A program made the position numbers and the translations under genes. Positions 7,574-7,765 of a stretch of DNA of 7,765 nt are shown here, in pieces (within the stretch, counting starts at the first letter, position 1; each line of letters opens with the position of its first letter). Below the pieces are notes generated by a model that made no database searches, was not told the origin of the DNA, and was given only the letters and a program-made list of their open reading frames with translations. Source of the stretch: Bryobacterales bacterium (GTDB lineage Bacteria > Acidobacteriota > Terriglobia > Bryobacterales > Bryobacteraceae); assembly GCA_003132865.1 (NCBI GenBank), contig PKYZ01000367.1, positions 18,277 through 26,041 on the forward strand. Reading direction: 5' to 3'.

Positions 7574-7579
7574 GGAAGG
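7574..7579 (+). promoter_or_regulatory. Shine-Dalgarno of the catalase gene
   Basis: GGAAGG stands 7 nt before the ATG at 7587 and fixes this start for the catalase ORF, whose rest lies outside the window. Confidence 0.65.
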
Positions 7580-7586
7580 TATCCTT

Positions 7587-7765
7587 ATGAAAACAGACAA
7601 ACCCGAACAATCCTGTCCGTTGATGACCACGTCGTCCGGCCGTCCTGTCGGCGACAACCAGAACTCCGTCACCGCCGGTCCCAGGGGCCCGGTCCTGATG
7701 GAAGACTATCTTCTCTTCGAGAAAATGGCCCAGTTCAATCGCGAGCGCATCCCGGAACGCGTCGT
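7587..7765 (+). CDS. katA: Monofunctional heme catalase, N-terminal part (runs off the window)
   Basis: The first 59 codons of a catalase gene are seen; the frame is open to the last base. The enzyme converts H2O2 to water and oxygen with a heme cofactor. Recognition rests on the conserved N-terminal run [20 protein letters not shown], then [20 protein letters not shown] and RIPERV, a hallmark of typical heme catalases (the family of KatA/KatE). The catalytic distal histidine normally follows at once (VVHAKG) and lies just past the window end, so completeness and subclass (small or large subunit) cannot be judged. GGAAGG precedes the ATG. The gene is divergent from oxyR with OxyR-like sites between them, so peroxide induction is expected. 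The symbol katA is the generic choice. Confidence 0.93.
   Translation, partial: MKTDKPEQSCPLMTTSSGRPVGDNQNSVTAGPRGPVLMEDYLLFEKMAQFNRERIPERV

Overview
This is a GC-rich bacterial chromosomal window carrying two-component, metal-homeostasis and oxidative-stress genes around a small accessory island. No phylogenetic marker is present. The combination of a Rpn/DUF4351-type protein beginning MQEYDVALKLLLQG, a tiny exported Lys/Thr/Ser-rich protein, an OxyR-catalase pair and a CHASE3-like NarL-family kinase suggests Acidobacteriota (Bryobacter/Solibacter-like). That assignment is inference only.

Layout. Positions 79-2026 (minus) hold a NarL/LuxR-type response regulator and its membrane histidine kinase; the two genes overlap and are probably cotranscribed kinase-first. 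A divergent intergenic region leads to a 70-residue exported basic protein (2234-2446, plus), which is followed by a perfect 10-bp-stem hairpin. Positions 2590-3426 (plus) encode a Rpn-family PD-(D/E)XK nuclease-like protein with GRQE repeats and a C-terminal DUF4351-like domain. Directly behind it, 3487-3732 is a diverged second copy of only that C-terminal domain. Convergent to these, a minus-strand pair encodes a CopZ-like copper chaperone (5953-6168) and a CopA-type Cu+-ATPase (3770-5956), joined by an ATGA overlap. A poorly conserved region with one doubtful ORF separates them from an OxyR-type LysR regulator (6621-7508, minus). Divergent from oxyR is the start of a heme catalase gene (7587 to the window end, plus).

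How the genes work together. CopZ and CopA form a copper-export module. OxyR and the catalase form a classical divergent peroxide-response pair, with ATAG/CTAT elements between them. The two-component pair is a self-contained sensor-regulator unit with unknown stimulus.

The most interesting locus is the Rpn region. It has the architecture described for Rpn toxin-antitoxin 'genes within genes' active against phage: a nuclease domain, four-residue repeats, and an internal in-frame ATG with a good Shine-Dalgarno that would express the C-terminal domain alone. In addition, this locus carries a separate copy of that C-terminal domain whose reading frame is preserved by two compensating frameshifts. 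It may be a duplicated stand-alone antitoxin (immunity) gene, or a decaying remnant.
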